DNA from: Lunularia cruciata
Lineage: Eukaryota; Streptophyta; Marchantiopsida; Lunulariales; Lunulariaceae
Length of the DNA: 64,000 nt
NCBI GenBank assembly: GCA_948567375.1
Contig: OX419761.1
Coordinates: 43,712,501 to 43,776,500 of the forward strand
Reading direction: 5' to 3'
Shown one piece after another: positions 40,101 to 53,924 of this stretch (positions within the stretch are counted from its first letter, which is position 1; each line of letters opens with the position of its first letter). The translations under genes and the position numbers were made by a program. Below the pieces are notes generated by a model. It made no database searches and was not told the DNA's origin. It was given only the letters and a program-made list of their open reading frames with translations.

Positions 40101-43100
40101 TCAGCATTCATCTCCCGTTGATTTTCCAACTGTGGAGAAGAGTTGGTGTTCATGGGAGGTGATCCTTCACCATTCAAGCCTGCGCGTTCATAAAACAATT
40201 TGCCACAAAATGTTAACTAGAAACACGCTAACAAATTCATAATGAATAAAGAGAAAATCTAACGCAAGGTTGTACCTGTCTGACCGCCAACATCAGGGGT
40301 TTGACCTTCCCCGTTCTGTGGTTGTCCCAGCTCGCCACCTGACTGCATATACAGTTGTGGGAATCCTGCGTCGAGAGCTTGTATGAAAGGAGCCCATGAC
40401 TGAATATGCATTTGGGGCCTGGTCTGAGGTATGGCTGGCGGTAAACTGACAATAGTTTCTTGACCAGCAACATTAGCTCCAACCGTGGAAGTACCAGGGC
40501 TTGCCGACTGAGAATTGGCTCTGTCTCTTTCTCTCTGCTGATGAGCTTCAACCTCTTGCTGGTACCTGGTGAGAAGGGCAGTGGCATTGGCATCGTTCGC
40601 CGCGTTACCTGCATGTGGGGCACCAGTAGTTCGACTTCTCACAGGAACCACTCTCATGGCACCAGTTTCGGTAAACGTCATTATAGCACCTTGAACTGGA
40701 CCTTGTGCAGCAGTTTGGGAGTTCGTCTCAGCATTCTCTTGCTGCCCAGAATTCGCAGCTTCTGCACGTTCAATAATCTGTCGAACGGTGAGTCCATGCT
40801 CCGAGTTAAGAGCATCCGCGCGCTCCATAACTTGTCGTACTGTGAGAGCTGGACCTCCAGATGTCCCACCGGCAACTGCTCGAGGAGGTGGCCGCTGAGA
40901 GGAAGAAGGAGAAGGAGAAGGAGAGGGAGCACCAGAAGGAAGCCTTAAGTCACTGGTGTGGATATGTATGTTAATACTTCTGGGTCCTAAAGTGGGACCC
41001 ACAATACCACCACTTGGTTGAGAAGTTCCAGCAGGCAATGCACCCAACGCCACACCTGTCTGCAGAGGTACGGACTGCAGTACGAGACCCTAAGTAAGCA
41101 CTCCCCTTGCTGTAGGAATCTCATGCGCAGACAGCTAGCCCAACCCACAGCAGAGATCAATGAGCGATAAAACCAGCATGAAAGTGTTCGTACCTGTACC
41201 ATCATCGGGTTAGGACCAGATGGAGAGATGAAAACTGCGGGGCCAGCATTCACAACCGACTCCATCTACACAACCCATCACGAATCATTTTTTATTATTA
41301 TTCAAGTATTGAAGCTTCTAAACAAAGCAAGTAAGCGCGAACATGCATGCTGATTTTCGTCTAAGTAATCACAATAAACAATCTTGAACCATCAATACAA
41401 TAAGTCCGCTACACAGTTTTTAAGTACCAAAATTGAGAAGAAACGATCCAAAACGCAATTTCAAGCTTACTGGCGATTGACCCATGCGCATTGTTAAAGT
41501 TGTGCGGCCCAGCTCCAAAAGCAGTGCTCCAAGGTTCTGCATCATATGCCCATCTCGCACAGCAGCCGTCTGGACTTCTGCTCGAGCTGCCGGATCAAGC
41601 AGATTTGGCTCGTTTTCCAACTGTGTCGCTAGTCGCTGGAAGTTTTGAGAAAAATAAAGTATACATCAGTAAAAAGATTCGACGACAATCCCTGGCTGTC
41701 AAATACCAACAACTTCAACAAGATCATTCCCTACTAACTAAAGCGGAAAATCAAGTCCCACATAAAAATTGAGGCCTGAGTGGATTGACAGATTCTGTCC
41801 CTGCCAGACGCAAGACTAGGACACAAATCTGTGAAGTGGTGTGGCAAGACATCCAAGAGTCACGTAGAGAGAACTTACTCCAAGCGCACTTCCAGCAAGG
41901 CCACTAAGAAGCGTTTGCACACGTTGAACAATAGCTCCAAGTGCTTGTGGTGGCGGTAAGCGCCTTGTAGGAGCGGGAGGTCCAGCAGATGCTCCGGTAT
42001 CTGACCTCTCATTGTTGGAGGAAGGTAACGTTGCGGGTACCGAATGTCCTTCTGACTGAGCCGTTGGAGCAATGGCTGGTCTAGCAGGCACTGTTTGTGA
42101 CACGGATGTCTGGCCCACACCAGTTTGAGCATGATCTGTGCCTTCATTTCCAGAGGTGCCTTCTACATTTTGGCCTGTCCCACCTTCTGACATAAACATA
42201 ATACGAAGCTGGTTATGATGAAAACAAAATGGAAATTAATGTTTGTTCAGACACGTCAATTACCTTATTTTAGTCCGGGAATGGGAAACAAGACAATACG
42301 AAGACGCTAGCACAGGCGCAGAATCCACAATGAACACAACCCTTTGTATGTCTCACCAGTAATAGAAAACGATTGCTCCAATCGATCCAGATACTGGGAC
42401 ATAGTTGCCAAAGCGTCAGGAACTACCTGAAAAGAAAGAGGGTGATAAAATCGAATATAACTCCCGCATACCCATTAGTAACCTTAACAGCAAATAAATT
42501 CAAAAACAACAGAAGAAGATCCGCACTTCAAGCTGAATAAGCGAAGAAGCTACTCTTAACTGTGCATTACAGATTCTACTCGACAGAACATATAAAATAA
42601 ACAGAGTCAAAGACACGCACCATAGGTTGCTGAATGATGCGAAAAGGTGAAGGAGCGTTGGAACCAGCCCCATTGAACATCCCCTGAGGTGACGATCCAT
42701 ATAATGCATCGATTTGCAGTGTCGCTTCCAGCTCTCGAGGCATGCCATTCTCAAAACCAGGAGGAGTGCCTGTTTGAGCTCGAACATCAGTAGGCCCTGA
42801 TCTTGGTTGCCCATCAGATCCAGTAGCTTGTGGTGCTCTTGTTGGCAACACGCCCTGGCAAGACAGGATCATCGTTAGCAATTGTGCTGATCTACTTTAG
42901 ATGGGTTCCATGCCAACAATATACTGGAGGGAAAAGATCAACTCTTAGAGCGAAGGAGAAATTATGTCCACCTGATCTTAGGCGACAAAGGTCTTTCTTC
43001 AAAAACAATATTGGAGACAAAGGTCTTTCTTCAAAAACAATATTGGAGTAAGGGGAACAGAAGCCGTTCATGGATGGGTGATCGAGAATCTACTTTGGAC

Positions 43101-45783
43101 CGGACTTGACGCATGCATATTAAAGCAAGAAGAAATGCAAGCACGCCAGGGATGGTAATACAAGAAATGCAAGTAAGCTCGAAGAAATGCGAGCAAAAAA
43201 GCGAGATAAGTAAGCAAAGACAAGAGTGAAATCATTAGAGGACAGAAGCAGAAAAGAAATACTTCTATGACTTCATACAACAGCAAAAACATGCAAGAAC
43301 GAACTCGTGCGGAGTTCGATACGAAACAGAAACGAAAATTTGATGGCTTCAGGAATCGCATACATATTCGGACATGAGAGCAGAAGCCGTTTGAAGAACG
43401 GGGGATCCAGAACTTATTACGTGCAAATGGAGTGCGGATAAATAGATCTAATGCAACTAATAGATATCGCATACATAGTTTACAAAACCAGAGTCATTCA
43501 AGGAAAACGAGGGATACTTGTCAAGCAAATAAGCACAAAGAAAAGGGAAAAATAAAGAGAACTCAACGAAAAATAGGGAAAATGGTGGATTCAAAAATTA
43601 ATTATCAACAAATCCTCTCGGAACTCTTCGACGTGTCAATTGTCCAGCTTAAGAAGTTTACGAGCACTTACAACTGTCACTGTACCTCCGTTTCCAGTGC
43701 CTGCAGTGGCGGGTACTGCATTACTGATCCCTACGGAATTGAGAACTGCTGAGATGATCTGCACGCCATGAAATATGACCTCCGGTAAGACGACCACTAG
43801 ATAGTGCCTATTCTCTCGACTAACCTGGCCGGTGTGACAATCTCTGCTTGACTAACATACCGGTGCATGGGATCATCTACGTCCGTAAGGCAGTAACTAG
43901 AAGTCAGTTTTGTAATCAACTTCCTGAACTTTCATGATTACAGAAACAGTTTTGACACACGTTCAGAACATGTGATCATTCGCAAGTGCATACTTAACTC
44001 GTGCAGCACAACCTCAGAGCTACTCGCATTCATCTATGCTGGAAATAACCAGCTTGATAACGTTGGCATAAACTATCAGTACCTGTCTGAACATTTCCAT
44101 ATAAACTGCCATTTCAAGAGTTCCTATAACTGCTTTCACAGACAACGTACCCGATTCAAGTCAGGTATGCCTCCTTCTCCAGTATCTGGTATGTTGATTG
44201 TTCCCATGAGCAAACTGTGCGACACATGACCTGACCTATTTCGTGGTGAGACAATAACCATGTCCGAAGGTCCAGATGCACCAGCTCCCGCTTCTTGACC
44301 TGTACATTCAGAAAGTGAGAAAATTTTCTGACAGGATCTATCTGTACAGAGAGACAAGCAAGATTTAACTAATACGAAGAATGTAGACAAGAAAACGAAT
44401 AATATAAACAGCTTCATTGACATTCCAATGCATGTCTGCAGAGCAGAGCCAACGCTCGAATGTGCTTTTCATTGTGACTAGAAACGTCTGTCTGAGAGAG
44501 TAATTTCCGTCAGAATTATGTGGTCGCCAAAACTGGGCCGTTAATAGAGATAAGCTCAACAATTCTTCTAGGAACGAGAAGTTCTGCCCGCGTTTCAAGT
44601 GGAATCTTTAAAGCTACCAAGGGAACAGACAGACACATCTAACTTTAAACCACTCTCTTTTAGGAAGAAATTGTAGGTTCCTCACCAGTGGATATAGGTG
44701 GAGGTTGTGGCGGTTGCCTTGCAACCAAATGGAGTGTATGCCCATCCTCAACATCTATGGCGTGGGTTTTAAAGAAAATAGCTTTGCAAAATGTAACGAA
44801 GATATGAGATCTCATTCAAGAACTCTAGCTTACCGACCACAATTATAAATTATTATACTGGATCTTTGGCAAACAATCACGAGGAAGAGACAGAAGTTGG
44901 TATTCGAATCCCAGCCAAGCTAACAGAAATCAAAGCCAGGTAGAAAAACGGATATCGAAGCTATAATATCTGTCAAATTCACGAGCTTGGCGTAAACTCA
45001 AAATTAATTCCAACGGTCACTTGCATTCTGACTCTTTTCGACCTAACCATACCTTCAATAGAAAGGGTCTGAGTCTTGACGAGAACACCTTCGAGCTCTA
45101 AAACGACAATAAGCTATCATTGTCACTAATTAAAGAGAAAGATAAAGCCAAAAGCGAGAGACAGGACCAACTCCATGAGTGGATACTGTAAGCAGAGAGA
45201 ACTTGATCATCTTTCAAAACCTTGCCCCGGCAAATCAGTCGCTGGTTCTCCACTGGCACGCCAACAACATTGGCTATCTGATCCTTCAACGCTGGCACAG
45301 GTGTCTGGACATCAAAACCACAGTCCAACGGTACAAGCTAAGTCATGTCCGATCGTTTTCAACTGAACCACATAATGGACAAATCATGAACCCTACTAAA
45401 CATCGGGAGAAACTTAGGGAGTAAATCTTTGCCTTTGGAGCCAACATCGTACATCTTACAATCTTGAAAGCTGCAGATGGTATGTCTTGAGTCATACAAC
45501 AAAGTGCAACGGGGATTGCACGCCAGGCTGAACGAGGTTTAACTAATAATATCCAAACCCCGAGCATGCCCAAAGTAAACCAGCCACCGCCAAAATGCTA
45601 AGCACGTGGTGTCTACAGAACCGAAACTTTAAAAGTAAGACCGTCAGGTGGTACTCTCCGTACATTCTTCTCAACTCGAAGGGTGTAGCTCTGGGCATCA
45701 AGTGTTTTGATTTTTATCTCGACTGTTGTTCCTCCGTCTCCCGCAGTGCTTGCATTCTCAGCACTGCTTTGGCCTATGTCCAT
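37152..45783 (-). CDS. BAG6: BAG6/Scythe-like ubiquitin-domain protein, 17 coding exons
   Basis: Coding exons (minus) are 45664-45783, 45187-45304, 44686-44754, 44151-44299, 43672-43758, 42621-42854, 42357-42426, 41879-42186, 41471-41635, 41194-41265, 40276-41074, 39947-40179, 39446-39853, 38426-39121, 37967-38089, 37510-37680 and 37152-37289. Phases agree throughout, giving 1319 codons plus a stop. Residues 20-93 form a ubiquitin-like fold (VEIKIKTLDAQSYTLRVEKN; QRLICRGKVLKDDQVLSAY; DGHTLHLVARQ). A long low-complexity Pro/Gly/Ser/Gln region follows, with helices such as QRVQTLLSGL and a duplicated LTVRQ(V/I)(M/I)ERA unit near 541-575. The C-terminus has the family's RPFSDVYVRGSPAAKRQK and FHDLAARVAADPDFG. 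In animals BAG6 escorts misfolded or tail-anchored proteins to degradation; plant homologues are linked to stress and cell death. The donor after exon 14 (GTTCGT) and the acceptor of exon 16 are the weakest junctions. Confidence 0.87.
42984..43047. repeat. Perfect 32-bp tandem duplication in a BAG6-like intron
   Basis: Units 42,984-43,015 and 43,016-43,047 are identical by eye. They lie in the intron between coding exons 5 and 6 and leave both splice sites untouched. This is a recent replication-slippage event. Confidence 0.93.
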
Positions 45784-48700
45784 GCTGAAAACTGTTCACG
45801 TGTTAGGTCTTAGTGGCCCACATGCCTTCAAGAGTTCAGAAGAGTTGGAGCAGTACAAGAGGAGGAAATAAAAGATAAAAACAACAATATTCATTGCTAA
45901 ACAATGTTCAGCGGAAATTCCTGTGACTGTTCCCCCTTAGACAATTGTGCTCTTAGAAATCTGGAATTGACTTTCAAGTTAAAATCTGAACGTGAATTGA
46001 CGTAAAAGAAGTTACAAGCGGGAAAAAATTATAGAGCACAGCATTACTACACAGTTCGGATGAAAGGATACTGAGCTGAGACTTCTGACATGGATCAGGA
46101 CCAATGACAAGAAAAGGGGACGCAGTGCCGCATATCTTTACGGCAAAAGGATGAGGCTGAATGACAAGTATTATTGGTGCAGTAAAAACTAGGTCATGAT
46201 CCATATGTACGCTCTCGGTTCCACTGAGTCGGTTCTGGATCTTCCGCTCTTCGAACGGGCTTCTGCTCCCTTTTGTCAAAGACTGTAAAGGGGAACTTTA
46301 CCGCAAAACTTAGCAACGTTGAGAATAAGTGCATATGAAATTTATGCATGACCGAATGCAAATCGAAATGAATTGAATCTAAGGATATGGAATGTAAGTG
46401 AATCTGACATTTCGAAGATAAGCAGAGGTAAGGATATAATTGAAGTGGCGAATTAGCTGGGCGAATGGCACAACCCCTCGTATTGAGTTTCTGTTCAAAA
46501 GCTCATGAGTGCCAAGGCAAATCGGTTGCTTCAGAAAGTAACGCTTAAAAATGGTAGCAGTGAGAAGTAAGAAAAAGCTGGAACTTATGCAGAAACCAGC
46601 AATGCCATATAAGAGCATCTATAGAGAGCCAAAATGAATAAATGGTCCCTGGTAATATGGAAGAAAATGGGCATTGAAAATGCAGAATAGAACCGTGTAT
46701 AAGGATAAGGAAAGGATGCAGAATAGGAAGCACGAGTAAGGACAGCATACGAGATGGACCTTGGCAATACCTGAAACAAAACATCGATTAGCATCGAAGC
46801 AAACAGAGCAGAATCGCGAGATGCCAATGAGAGAAAAGAAGGAAAAAAACAAGCATTAGCGAGGGATACATGTAGGGAAAAGATCGTGAAGAATAGGAAG
46901 AGCCGAGAATAGCATTAGAGGAGTGTGAGAGAACGAGAGACATCGTCTGCGCGAGGTGATGCGAAGGGATGCGAAGGGAGAGGGGCTGTAAAACCTAGTA
47001 GGTCCCATGCAGGTAAACAGCAAGTATACGTATTATACAAAATACAGAAGGTGTATTGCATAATAAACAAGACTTCCGTATTAAAAAATTAGTGAGAGTT
47101 TCGAGGGCTGTTGTTCCCCTTTACAGTATTAAGTAATCGAATTCCCCTATACAGTAATGTAGTAGCATCCCCAAGTAGCAGCACTATTTACATGAGGTCT
47201 TGCCATTATGAAAGTGGGGGCTTGTTTGGGTATCAGCATAAACGTGTGGCTGGTAGCGTAAGCGGAAGAGCTTGAATACAACCAAGCAGGGTCGCAAATA
47301 AATACATGGATGAACTGCGACACGAGGGGTGAAAGCCACATTGAAAGCACGACCATTACACAGCACATTTAGCCGATGTTATTAGTGGGTGACCAGACCG
47401 GATCTATACCTGAAGTATCAACTATTCTGTACTATAAAGTCGGCTACTAGTTTCATAGGAACTTTAGCACTTTAAAATTGCGCATGACATAAAGATCAAT
47501 CGACCCAGATGAATGACGAACATAACGAGGTCAAAGTGAAATACTCAGAGCTGATGGCTCAAGAACACAATCAGTTCACTGGTGGAGAGCCAGCAAGTAT
47601 AGGAAAGAGATACAGGGGTGCCGGAGTAAACCAGGGTGTTTTCACTATCCCAAAAATTTTCCGCACCTGAGTATCCAGTCGGTGAAGACTATTCGAATGG
47701 AATTCGCAAGCTCCAAACGAAGGGGCCGAAAGCTGAGACCTGAGGAGAGATTCCAAGCACTTGAGGGAGGAATCGCTTGCGGAATCCACCGGCACCAAAA
47801 TCCCCAAGTCTGCAAGGTGCTGGAAAGTAACGGTCCAATCTCACTCCAAGTGTGGCATAAAATAAAGACTAAGGAAGCAGAAACACATCAGTAAAACCTA
47901 ATGATAGAAATCAACAGAATCGGCTGTGTTTCACATTACGGTTCCAATCATAACCGTAGAAAGGCAGAAGCCGATCACACCCCCACGCCATCTGACCTCC
48001 CAATCCCAAACATCTCTCCATTCGGCAACTACACCGTTCGAACGTTCGGTTTTCACAAATTCTGTAGGTTGCATAGTGTCAACTCACCTCCAACTGCTCT
48101 AAGACAACGTCACAGCGATCTGCGAGCCGATATGTTTTTAAACATCAACTTTGAACAACTCCAACCCTGCCCCTTCTCGCCAGACCGCTACAGGATAGAT
48201 ACATGTGCACATTCACTCGTTCTAAACTGCCTTCCCCCGATCTCAACGCCATGCGCCACCTCTTTCCGCACCTCTCATTTCTCTCTCCGTTTTCCTTTCT
48301 GTGTCTACAACAGTACGATCTCGTGCTCCACCATGTCCTTTCCCTTCGCCTTTCCTTTCGCTTCACTTCTCGTTCCCCTCACCGCCACGGATGAGCCGAA
48401 TAATCCTCGCGGCTCCCCCTCACACCAGAATAGTGCTTCCAACACCCGCGTCCTCGCCCCGCCGGATGCAACCAAAATTCTAACCGGCAGCAGGTGCCTT
48501 CCACTTCGTCCTCTCTCGTCCTCCTCCCCCCTCTCCTGCTCCTTCCTCTGCTCTCTCTGTCTCTCTCTCTCTTCTCTTTCCTCGATCTTTTGCTCTTTTC
48601 CTAGAATGTCCCCAATTCCGCACCACTTTCTCCAAAAGGGATGGGGCAATTCTCAGGGACTGAGAACCACCGGGGGTGGGGTTTAAGCGCGTATTGAAAT

Positions 48701-48900
48701 ATGACACGTGTAAATATTGCTCACTTGGAGTGCCTTCGTGTATAGAGTGTCTGAGGTGAACCTCCCCTTCGGTCGCAATGACGCCGTCACCCTCACTTTC
48801 ATCAGGATGATGACGACAGGAGATATCTCCCCAAACTTTCGGTCAATTTAGAAAGGACTTTAATTTTCTTTGCCGTGAAAGTCCTTCTCATACCTTTTGA
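45784..48900 (-). promoter_or_regulatory. Upstream region of the BAG6-like gene with a polypurine tract
   Basis: No second gene is supported here. An acceptor-like ttttcag sits 1 nt before the start ATG, so a 5'-UTR intron is possible. At about 48,480-48,600 the minus strand is nearly pure purine (GAGA-type), which plants often have near promoters or in 5' leaders. The 261-codon plus frame across 47,901-48,686 and the minus frame 48,305-48,649 owe their length to this biased composition. From 48,900 the DNA turns AT-rich. Confidence 0.4.
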
Positions 48901-51430
48901 TTTCCTTTTTCACATGCAGCAGTTAGCAGATTGACTTGTGGGGATTGAACGTCAATATTAAAATTATTTTGAACATTTAAATATTCTCTCATTCCAATTA
49001 CCGTCTTGATTTACTATATTTTATGGGGGATGTTGGCGTGAAAATAATGATCATATTGACATGAGAATAATGATGAAATTATGATATCTATAATGTAGGG
49101 TGAAAAGTGCAGGAACTCAAGATTTCTTCCTGTTTTGGATGTACGAACTGGATAATTATTTCAAATGTACCCAAATAACAATTTTATTCGAACATTCACG
49201 TACAGGTAGAAAATCTATATTATAAAGTTAACATCCTCTAAAAAAAATCATCTATAATCTGCAAAATAGAAGTAATTGTTTTAAATACTAACGTTCATTT
49301 TTTCCTACAATTTAATTAATTAAATTTTATTATTTTACCAATTCATCTCTAGCAAATTACATGGTTCTCGTTGTGACCAAATCAAAAAATGATAATACAT
49401 TTTAATACTAAACTTAAACTTATAAAACTAACAAGGATTCTTCGGATAATCTGTTTTAATTGTTTAATGTAATTTTTTGATCTTTTTCTACTTTTCAAAA
49501 CTATGTCAAACTAGATTTCACACATTATGTTTATTTCATTTTCTTAGGAGTGCAATGTACTTATTTTCCAGAATATTCGAAATCTAAATGCTTTTTGGTG
49601 AAGAAAGTATATGAAGTACAATATGTTATAATATGTTATCAAGATATTTCATACAAAATAATTTACATATGAATTTATGAATTTAAATATGTATTTATGA
49701 CACCTCTTTTCATAGAAGATATAAGCAGGTTATTATTATGATAAAAAAAATATGACTTGAAAGAATAAACATATCTTACTAACTCTTAGTTAAATTCTAA
49801 TTACAAGATAGACTGTTATAGGTAGTTATTCTAAATTATACTGCGTATTATTCTAGATTACACCAACCACAAATCTTTTATGAAATAACATCAAATTAGA
49901 TTTGGTATATTTTAATATTAATTAATTTCTTAAAAAATTTAGATATGGAATTTTTCTATTATATTCTAATAAAATTATGCTAGAAGTGTAGAAAATCTCA
50001 AACATCAAATGATTAGGAGAAGAAACACTCTTTAATATATAAATAGAATATAATTCCTCTTAATTATACATATATTTATTTAATTATATTCTCATAGCTA
50101 AATAAGACCTTTTGAAAGATGTAAATAGATATTTTTTATTTGAAATATGGATTCTTTTACTTCCCTTGTACACCACAAAGCCTTTCTCTACTTGTAGAGC
50201 AACTATAGTAAGTTGCTTAGCTCCTTGTATCATCTTAATAAAAGCAGGGAAATTATATAATATCTAACTTTCAGAAAATAAGCTTTATATATTATTTATT
50301 TAAGCTTGAGATAAATTTATAAGTATAAATAAAGTGTAAGATATCTCAACTTTAATTAAATTTGTAAATTGATCTTACAATTATATTTTTATCCTTCAAA
50401 TCCCTTTCTAAAATTCAAAGTACTGTTATTTTTCTTTGTATAATGTAATAGGTTAAAATCTTATGAAAAATAGGTATCTTTCAAGATAGACCATTTATAA
50501 CTCATCACTTAAATCAGTAAATTTTTCATCTCCTAATTGTTGTATTCTACTTGATTTCACAATTTCCTCTTGCACTTAATAATATCTTAATAAAGTAGAA
50601 TCTTATAGATCTCTTCAGTTAAAATGTTAACAACTTGACAACTCAAGTTTATCAACATTGTCATTATGATTGATTCCTCCTAGTATTCTTGGGTTCTTTT
50701 TCATACCAACAGAATAAAAAGTTGGTAGAATATATAATCGTAAAAGTATATTACTACCTCCCTGACTATATCCTCCCTAACTTAATATCTCACCCGTCCA
50801 CCAAGTTGCTTCTATGGCTATAACTTAATAACTCTAATCTCTATACTCAATATCCACAAGAGCAATGTCAAGTTACAGAGGTACATGTTCTTTCCATGGG
50901 ATGATAATTCTTATGGCACAACACAACTATATAAGGTGGGTTGTGTTGTTGTTTGTGCATGAATTGTGTGTTGCAAGCTTGAAGAACTTGATGAGCTATA
51001 AAGTGGGATGTGCAAGGTTGCGTAGATACCCCTTAAACAAGTGTATGCCAAAGAACAACCTAAAAAATGTACACATATTGCCTTCAAAGCCAATGTAGTA
51101 AACATAACCCTTTTGGAACCTAGCACAACAAACCTAAAACTCTACATTAAGTCTACAAACCTTTAAGTTGCTCTATTAAAACAAAGATACACATGGGTCT
51201 TACACACAGAGCAAGTTTCAACACTTAGCAACATGTGTTATCAACTTCATCCCATGGTCCTCCTTCCTAACTTGATATTTCAAATAATTACTGACAATAT
51301 CAAGATTATGGAGGAACTCTTGATCTGATGACCTCTTTACTAAGTAATTTTTTTTAGTTATGAATCATATTGAGTTAAGGAGGTACCAAGCACTCTACAT
51401 ACATGGCACAACCTTGATGAGAGGCCTATA
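48900..51430. other. AT-rich intergenic region
   Basis: I see no gene, RNA or clear repeat boundary here. One short plus frame at 50,865-51,098 has no recognisable features. Composition matches the decayed LINE-like DNA that follows. Confidence 0.5.
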
Positions 51431-51439
51431 AGTTCTATA

Positions 51440-52800
51440 AGGAATACCAAGGGATGATGTAATAGCATCACAATGAGAGCTTTGTCCTACTACTCAAATG
51501 ATACCATATTGCCTATACATCATTAGAGCATACAAAGAACCATCATTTGAGATATATGCTCTCCTTTAGGCGATACAAACTAATGTTCTTTATAGAGTAA
51601 TAGATACCTATTATCTAAAGCAATGAGAAAAAGTAATAGTGATATTTGTGTTATTTTGTATGCTAAAATTTCATGTAATGTTTGACAAAGGTAAAACAAA
51701 TTTTGTCAAATTTTGTAAAACTACGAGGTTAGAGGAACACATAGGTGAATTTTGTTGCATATTTTTACACTTTAAGATCTTGGTTATTCTTGCTTTGTGA
51801 TAAAATCATCTTTCATAAACTAAATCTTGTGTGACATTTAGAATTACAATGCAATTATATATTTGATCTTCATGGACTATATATGAGTCTACTTGTATCT
51901 TTTGTCATGTATATTTTTGCTTTCTACATGTCATTATTTCTTTCATCTTTTGCAATATTTGATGTTGTATTGTTGCATAAACCACATTCCTAATGCAGTA
52001 TTAAATAGTACACCTCTATTTCCAACAAGAGAAATCAGCCATATATAACTTTGTTGTATCCAAGGTGGCATTGCATCCAGAATTTACAAATGAGGAATGA
52101 AGATATAAACAATAGATCAACTTTAAGTAAAACTTAATCATAATTAAGAAAGTAGCTAATGCAAGTTAGATCATTCTAATTCATGGTCTAACTAAGATCC
52201 AAGCCAAAGCAAAGACATACTTTAGTATTATAAGATGGATGGAGAAATCAAAATTAAATGTAGAGCTTGCTTAAACTATCAATCTATTAAGGAAAATTGC
52301 AAATTAATACTCTAATCAAAGGACATGTAGACAAAAAATGATTATCTTGCATCTTCAATGATAAAAAATTCCTATTTTTCTGCAATAGTACATATGGAAG
52401 AAAGAACCTAGCTTCTACCTCCATCAACAAATTTTCAAGCACTAGGTGTTCATTAGTTATAAATGAGAGGCCATCAAATATATGCAAAAAAAGTTACATC
52501 TTCCATCTCTATCACAAACTATAAAGGATTATAATCAATCACAAAATGGATGCAAGCAAAGGAGTAGATAGTGCTAAACTACCTAAAAATGATATAAGCA
52601 CCACTTCTTTATGGATAATATGCCTAACTCTCTTGATGAAAATTTTTCAAAGATACTTATATATGGTCCAAGTCTCCAAAGATGTATCTATATGAGATGA
52701 TAGAAACATCCATTTTTAATACATCTCAACTAAGATAGATATCTATTAGTTTATAATATCAAGGGATAATACCTCATATATCCCTAAAATATCAATTATT
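51440..52800 (-). mobile_element. Strongly decayed LINE-like element, copy 5
   Basis: The block around 51,525-51,690 (agagcatacaaagaaccatc ... ctctccttta ... gtttgacaaagg) aligns collinearly with copy 2 at about 18,705-18,875. The block at 52,190-52,420 aligns with copies 3 and 4 (shared agatggatgg...aaatgtagagcttg). Both are saturated with A and T, and no open frame is left. The outer limits are approximate. Confidence 0.5.
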
Positions 52801-53639
52801 ATAATGTACTATAATGAAAAATTATGCTAATTTACTATGGTAAAGTCAATAAGATACAATAAGAGTTCATGAATTGCTTTTGGCCTAATATACTTAATTA
52901 ATCTTCATTGGAAGAATTCAACAATCTAAAGACCAATGTTGCTACAAACAAAAATACTAAAGGACAATAGTACAACTAATTAGATGCAACAAGACTTTTA
53001 ATTGCAATATATTTGATATGTTTATGTCCTTACTCATTTTAAGAATTCCCATAACATTTAACACTTGAATAACTTAATGAAGAATCTTTCTTACTTGAAA
53101 TTCTATAAATAAATGAAAGTGATTGTTAGCTTGAAATAATCCCCAAAATGTTTCTGAACTGTCTTTAATAAAATCCTTAAGTAAAGTTTGAAGTTTTACA
53201 TAAGTATGAAGAAAGAGTAGTCTATCAAACTATTATGGCCACTAAGGTAAGTATATTAAGACCTCGATTGTACTCCTTCTCATAAGAAAGGATGTAATAG
53301 TTATAAAGTTATATACTAATGTCACAATATCTTATAACCCTATAATACTTTGGCTTATTTTCCTACCATATTGCAGCTAAAAAGAATTAATAATATCTTA
53401 TGACTAAGGTTATTTACTATTATAGGCAACTTTTTTGGAATATTATTATAATATATCTTAACTTTTAGCTCAAAAATCTTTAAAATATAGTGGCTATTTC
53501 CCTATGTACCACTCTAGAACAATGTAGGTAGAATCAAAATGAGAAATATGTCTTCTTGTACCTAAATGCCAAAGCTATACACATCAAATAGTCTACAAAA
53601 TAATAGAGTATCCCACATAGTATCATTGTTCTCAAAGCT

Positions 53640-53855
53640 AGTACTATCTCAAGAGAAATGGAAACCTATTTTTTAAAGTAAGCTCTAAAATAAAGTAATG
53701 CACTTTGTTGTCTAGTATAGTAAGTGATATACTTTGTTGTCTAATCTAGTAAGTTGTTACATAATCTTTGACAAATGCATCAAATTGCATATCTATTGTC
53801 TGATACAACGCAAAGGCAAGAGAAATAAAGAGGTGATCTCAATGCATACCCCTAA
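53640..53855 (-). mobile_element. LINE-like element copy 4, left part (split by the chromovirus)
   Basis: It aligns with copy 2 from about 18,790 to 18,955 and ends at gcatacccctaa, where the LTR element begins. The alignment resumes immediately on the other side of that element. Compared with copy 2, most differences are G-to-A or C-to-T. Confidence 0.7.
53851..53855. repeat. Target-site duplication, left (cctaa)
   Basis: The five bases cctaa at 53,851-53,855 directly precede the 5' LTR and recur at 59,373-59,377 after the 3' LTR. The undisturbed sequence in copy 2 (gcatgcccctatacttggag) confirms that only one copy was present before insertion. Five bp is usual for Ty3/gypsy integrases. Confidence 0.95.
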
Positions 53856-53924
53856 TGTAACAATATGGAGTTTAGTGACAAAGTTAGTTGAGCTTACGAA
53901 GTAGAGAATAAGACAAAATAGCCT

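Noticed and set aside
40460-40948. 162-codon plus-strand frame inside the BAG6-like gene
   Set aside because: It is antisense to the large exon 40,276-41,074, whose minus frame fits the family and splice phases.
44880-44930. tRNA-like ttcgaatcc string
   Set aside because: The required T-arm pairing, D-arm and acceptor stem are absent. No convincing tRNA gene was found in the window.
48305-48649. 114-codon minus-strand frame rich in Glu and Arg
   Set aside because: Produced by the polypurine tract; no family features and no plausible junction to the BAG6-like first coding exon.
47901-48686. 261-codon plus-strand frame upstream of the BAG6-like gene
   Set aside because: It has a pyrimidine-biased composition with Ser/Pro/Leu runs, no domain, no splice context, and lies across a probable promoter or 5' leader.
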